From: DATKQI01 sp035532755
Lineage (GTDB): Bacteria; Pseudomonadota; Alphaproteobacteria; Acetobacterales; Acetobacteraceae
Assembly: GCA_035532755.1 (NCBI GenBank)
Contig: DATKQI010000289.1
Coordinates: 1 to 14,718, forward strand
Direction of reading: 5' to 3'
DNA: 14,718 bases
The notes under the pieces are model-generated. The model saw nothing but the letters and a program-made list of their open reading frames with translations. It had not been told where the DNA came from and made no database searches. Both the position numbers and the translations under genes were made by a program. This document shows positions 14,270 to 14,718 of the stretch, in pieces (positions within the stretch are counted from its first letter, which is position 1; each line of letters starts with the position of its first letter).

Positions 14270-14270
14270 G

Positions 14271-14412
14271 CGAGGAGGCATGCCAGAGCCGATGGCCAGA
14301 CCGCCGCCCCTGATCGTTCACACAGCCGCCCGCACCAGCGCCCGCGCGGATGCAGCCGGGGTCAGGCGGAGAGACCGCGATGGCGGGGGATCACGCTGCC
14401 CCACCGCCCCCG
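14271..14412. other. non-coding stretch between the operator and the right-edge gene
   Basis: Only short open frames exist on the plus strand: ATG 14264 gives 16 residues, and ATG 14280 gives 49 Arg/Pro-rich residues with no family resemblance. Neither is supported as a gene. The stretch could be the eroded start of a divergent regulator gene. Confidence 0.4.
14382..14408 (-). terminator. hairpin after the right-edge gene
   Basis: GGCGGGGG (14382-14389) can pair with CCC and CCGCC (14400-14402, 14404-14408) around a 10-nt loop with one bulged base. It lies just downstream of the stop codon of the minus-strand partial gene. No T-run follows, so support is weak. Confidence 0.3.
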
Positions 14413-14718
14413 TCACGGACCGACGGTGATCTTCGTCGGGGACCAGGCGTCGGCCTCCGGCCAGCCGGAAATATGCTGATAGTTCATATAGACGGTCATG
14501 CCGGTGCGGATGTCCCGCCACTGCGTCACGATCGAATGGTAGAGGTTTCCGCCGAAACCCTCCCGTTCGTGTGCGATCTTCATCGTGTTGTAGTAGCGGC
14601 CGGCGACGTGGAGATGCTCGTACCCTTCGTTGCGGAGCGTTTCGTGCCACTTCAAGCTCGGACCCTCGATGGTGTCGAACCGCGCGACGGTGCCCGGCGG
14701 CCCGAAGATCACGCGCCG
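14413..14718 (-). CDS. unrecognised protein, N-terminal part beyond the window
   Basis: The minus-strand frame is open from the window edge to TGA 14415-14413, giving 101 visible residues; the true start lies outside. The visible part is rich in aromatic and polar residues (segments such as YYNTMKIAHE, NLYHSIVTQWRDI and MTVYMNYQHI), with alternating patterns suggesting beta strands and no membrane helix. I do not recognise the family. Codon use looks less GC-extreme than the neighbouring genes, and amino-acid composition is normal for a folded protein, which argues that it is real. It reads toward the ClC gene but is separated from it by about 200 nt holding the operator, so it is probably a separate unit. 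Confidence 0.6.
   Translation of the reverse strand, partial: RRVIFGPPGTVARFDTIEGPSLKWHETLRNEGYEHLHVAGRYYNTMKIAHEREGFGGNLYHSIVTQWRDIRTGMTVYMNYQHISGWPEADAWSPTKITVGP

Larger units (their letters stand above)
14225..14270. promoter_or_regulatory. nested inverted repeats forming an operator
   Basis: Outer perfect 9-bp arms CTTGTCATC (14225-14233) and GATGACAAG (14262-14270) enclose an inner perfect 7-bp dyad TATATCG (14241-14247) and CGATATA (14253-14259) with a CATTA spacer. The whole is an AT-rich island in very GC-rich DNA upstream of the ClC gene. A dyad of this size is what a homodimeric helix-turn-helix repressor or activator would bind. The regulator family cannot be named from the site alone. 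Confidence 0.65.

Noticed and set aside
1..14718. CRISPR arrays, tRNA or rRNA genes, insertion sequences, phage or toxin-antitoxin genes
   Set aside because: No regularly spaced repeats, cloverleaf sequences, transposase or integrase motifs were seen on either strand.

Overview
The window is very GC-rich chromosomal DNA. The gene set (yajC, DUF815 ATPase, NDUFAF6-like squalene/phytoene-synthase-family gene, scpB-tatB-tatC-serS, Fe-type superoxide dismutase, OpgC-type acyltransferase) fits an alphaproteobacterium, most likely of the order Rhodospirillales or the family Acetobacteraceae. The taxon is inferred from gene content and protein style and was not tested by any search. I see no rRNA, tRNA, CRISPR array, insertion sequence or prophage gene. 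Fourteen complete or near-complete genes and one right-edge fragment account for almost all of the DNA.

Left block (1-4302, all minus strand): a tightly packed run reads NDUFAF6-like synthase-family protein, OpgC-like membrane acyltransferase, secreted SGNH-fold protein, EamA/DMT transporter, and an alpha/beta hydrolase cut by the left edge. Junctions range from a 42-nt gap through a 1-nt gap to overlaps of 14 and 7 nt, so this looks like one operon. The OpgC and SGNH pair suggests acyl modification of a periplasmic or envelope glycan, but the SGNH protein seems to have lost most of its catalytic residues.

Middle (4303-9003): sodB (plus) is divergent from the synthase gene and convergent with a two-lobed retropepsin-like lipoprotein gene (minus). 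A perfect GC-rich hairpin separates the two convergent genes. yajC (minus) follows, with a recognisable sigma70-like promoter, and is divergent from a DUF815 AAA+ ATPase gene and a phospholipase D-family gene (both plus). As I recall it, the usual alphaproteobacterial order is yajC-secD-secF-(Mth938)-synthase. Here secD and secF are absent and sodB plus the protease-like gene occupy their place.

Right block (9000-14209, all minus): a ClC anion transporter with two CBS domains, scpB, tatB, tatC and serS. The common scpA-scpB-tatA-tatB-tatC-serS order has lost scpA and tatA from this spot. serS and the phospholipase D gene meet tail to tail with their stop codons overlapping.

Right end (14210-14718): upstream of the ClC gene is an AT-rich island with a nested, nearly symmetric operator/promoter. 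It has TTGTCA-N19-TATAAT facing the ClC gene, a mirror-image weaker promoter facing the other way, and a 7-bp dyad in the spacer. No credible gene follows on the plus side. The window ends in the C-terminal part of an unrecognised protein. The most unusual signals are this operator, the degenerate SGNH partner of OpgC, the double-DTGS lipoprotein, and the two rearranged housekeeping loci.
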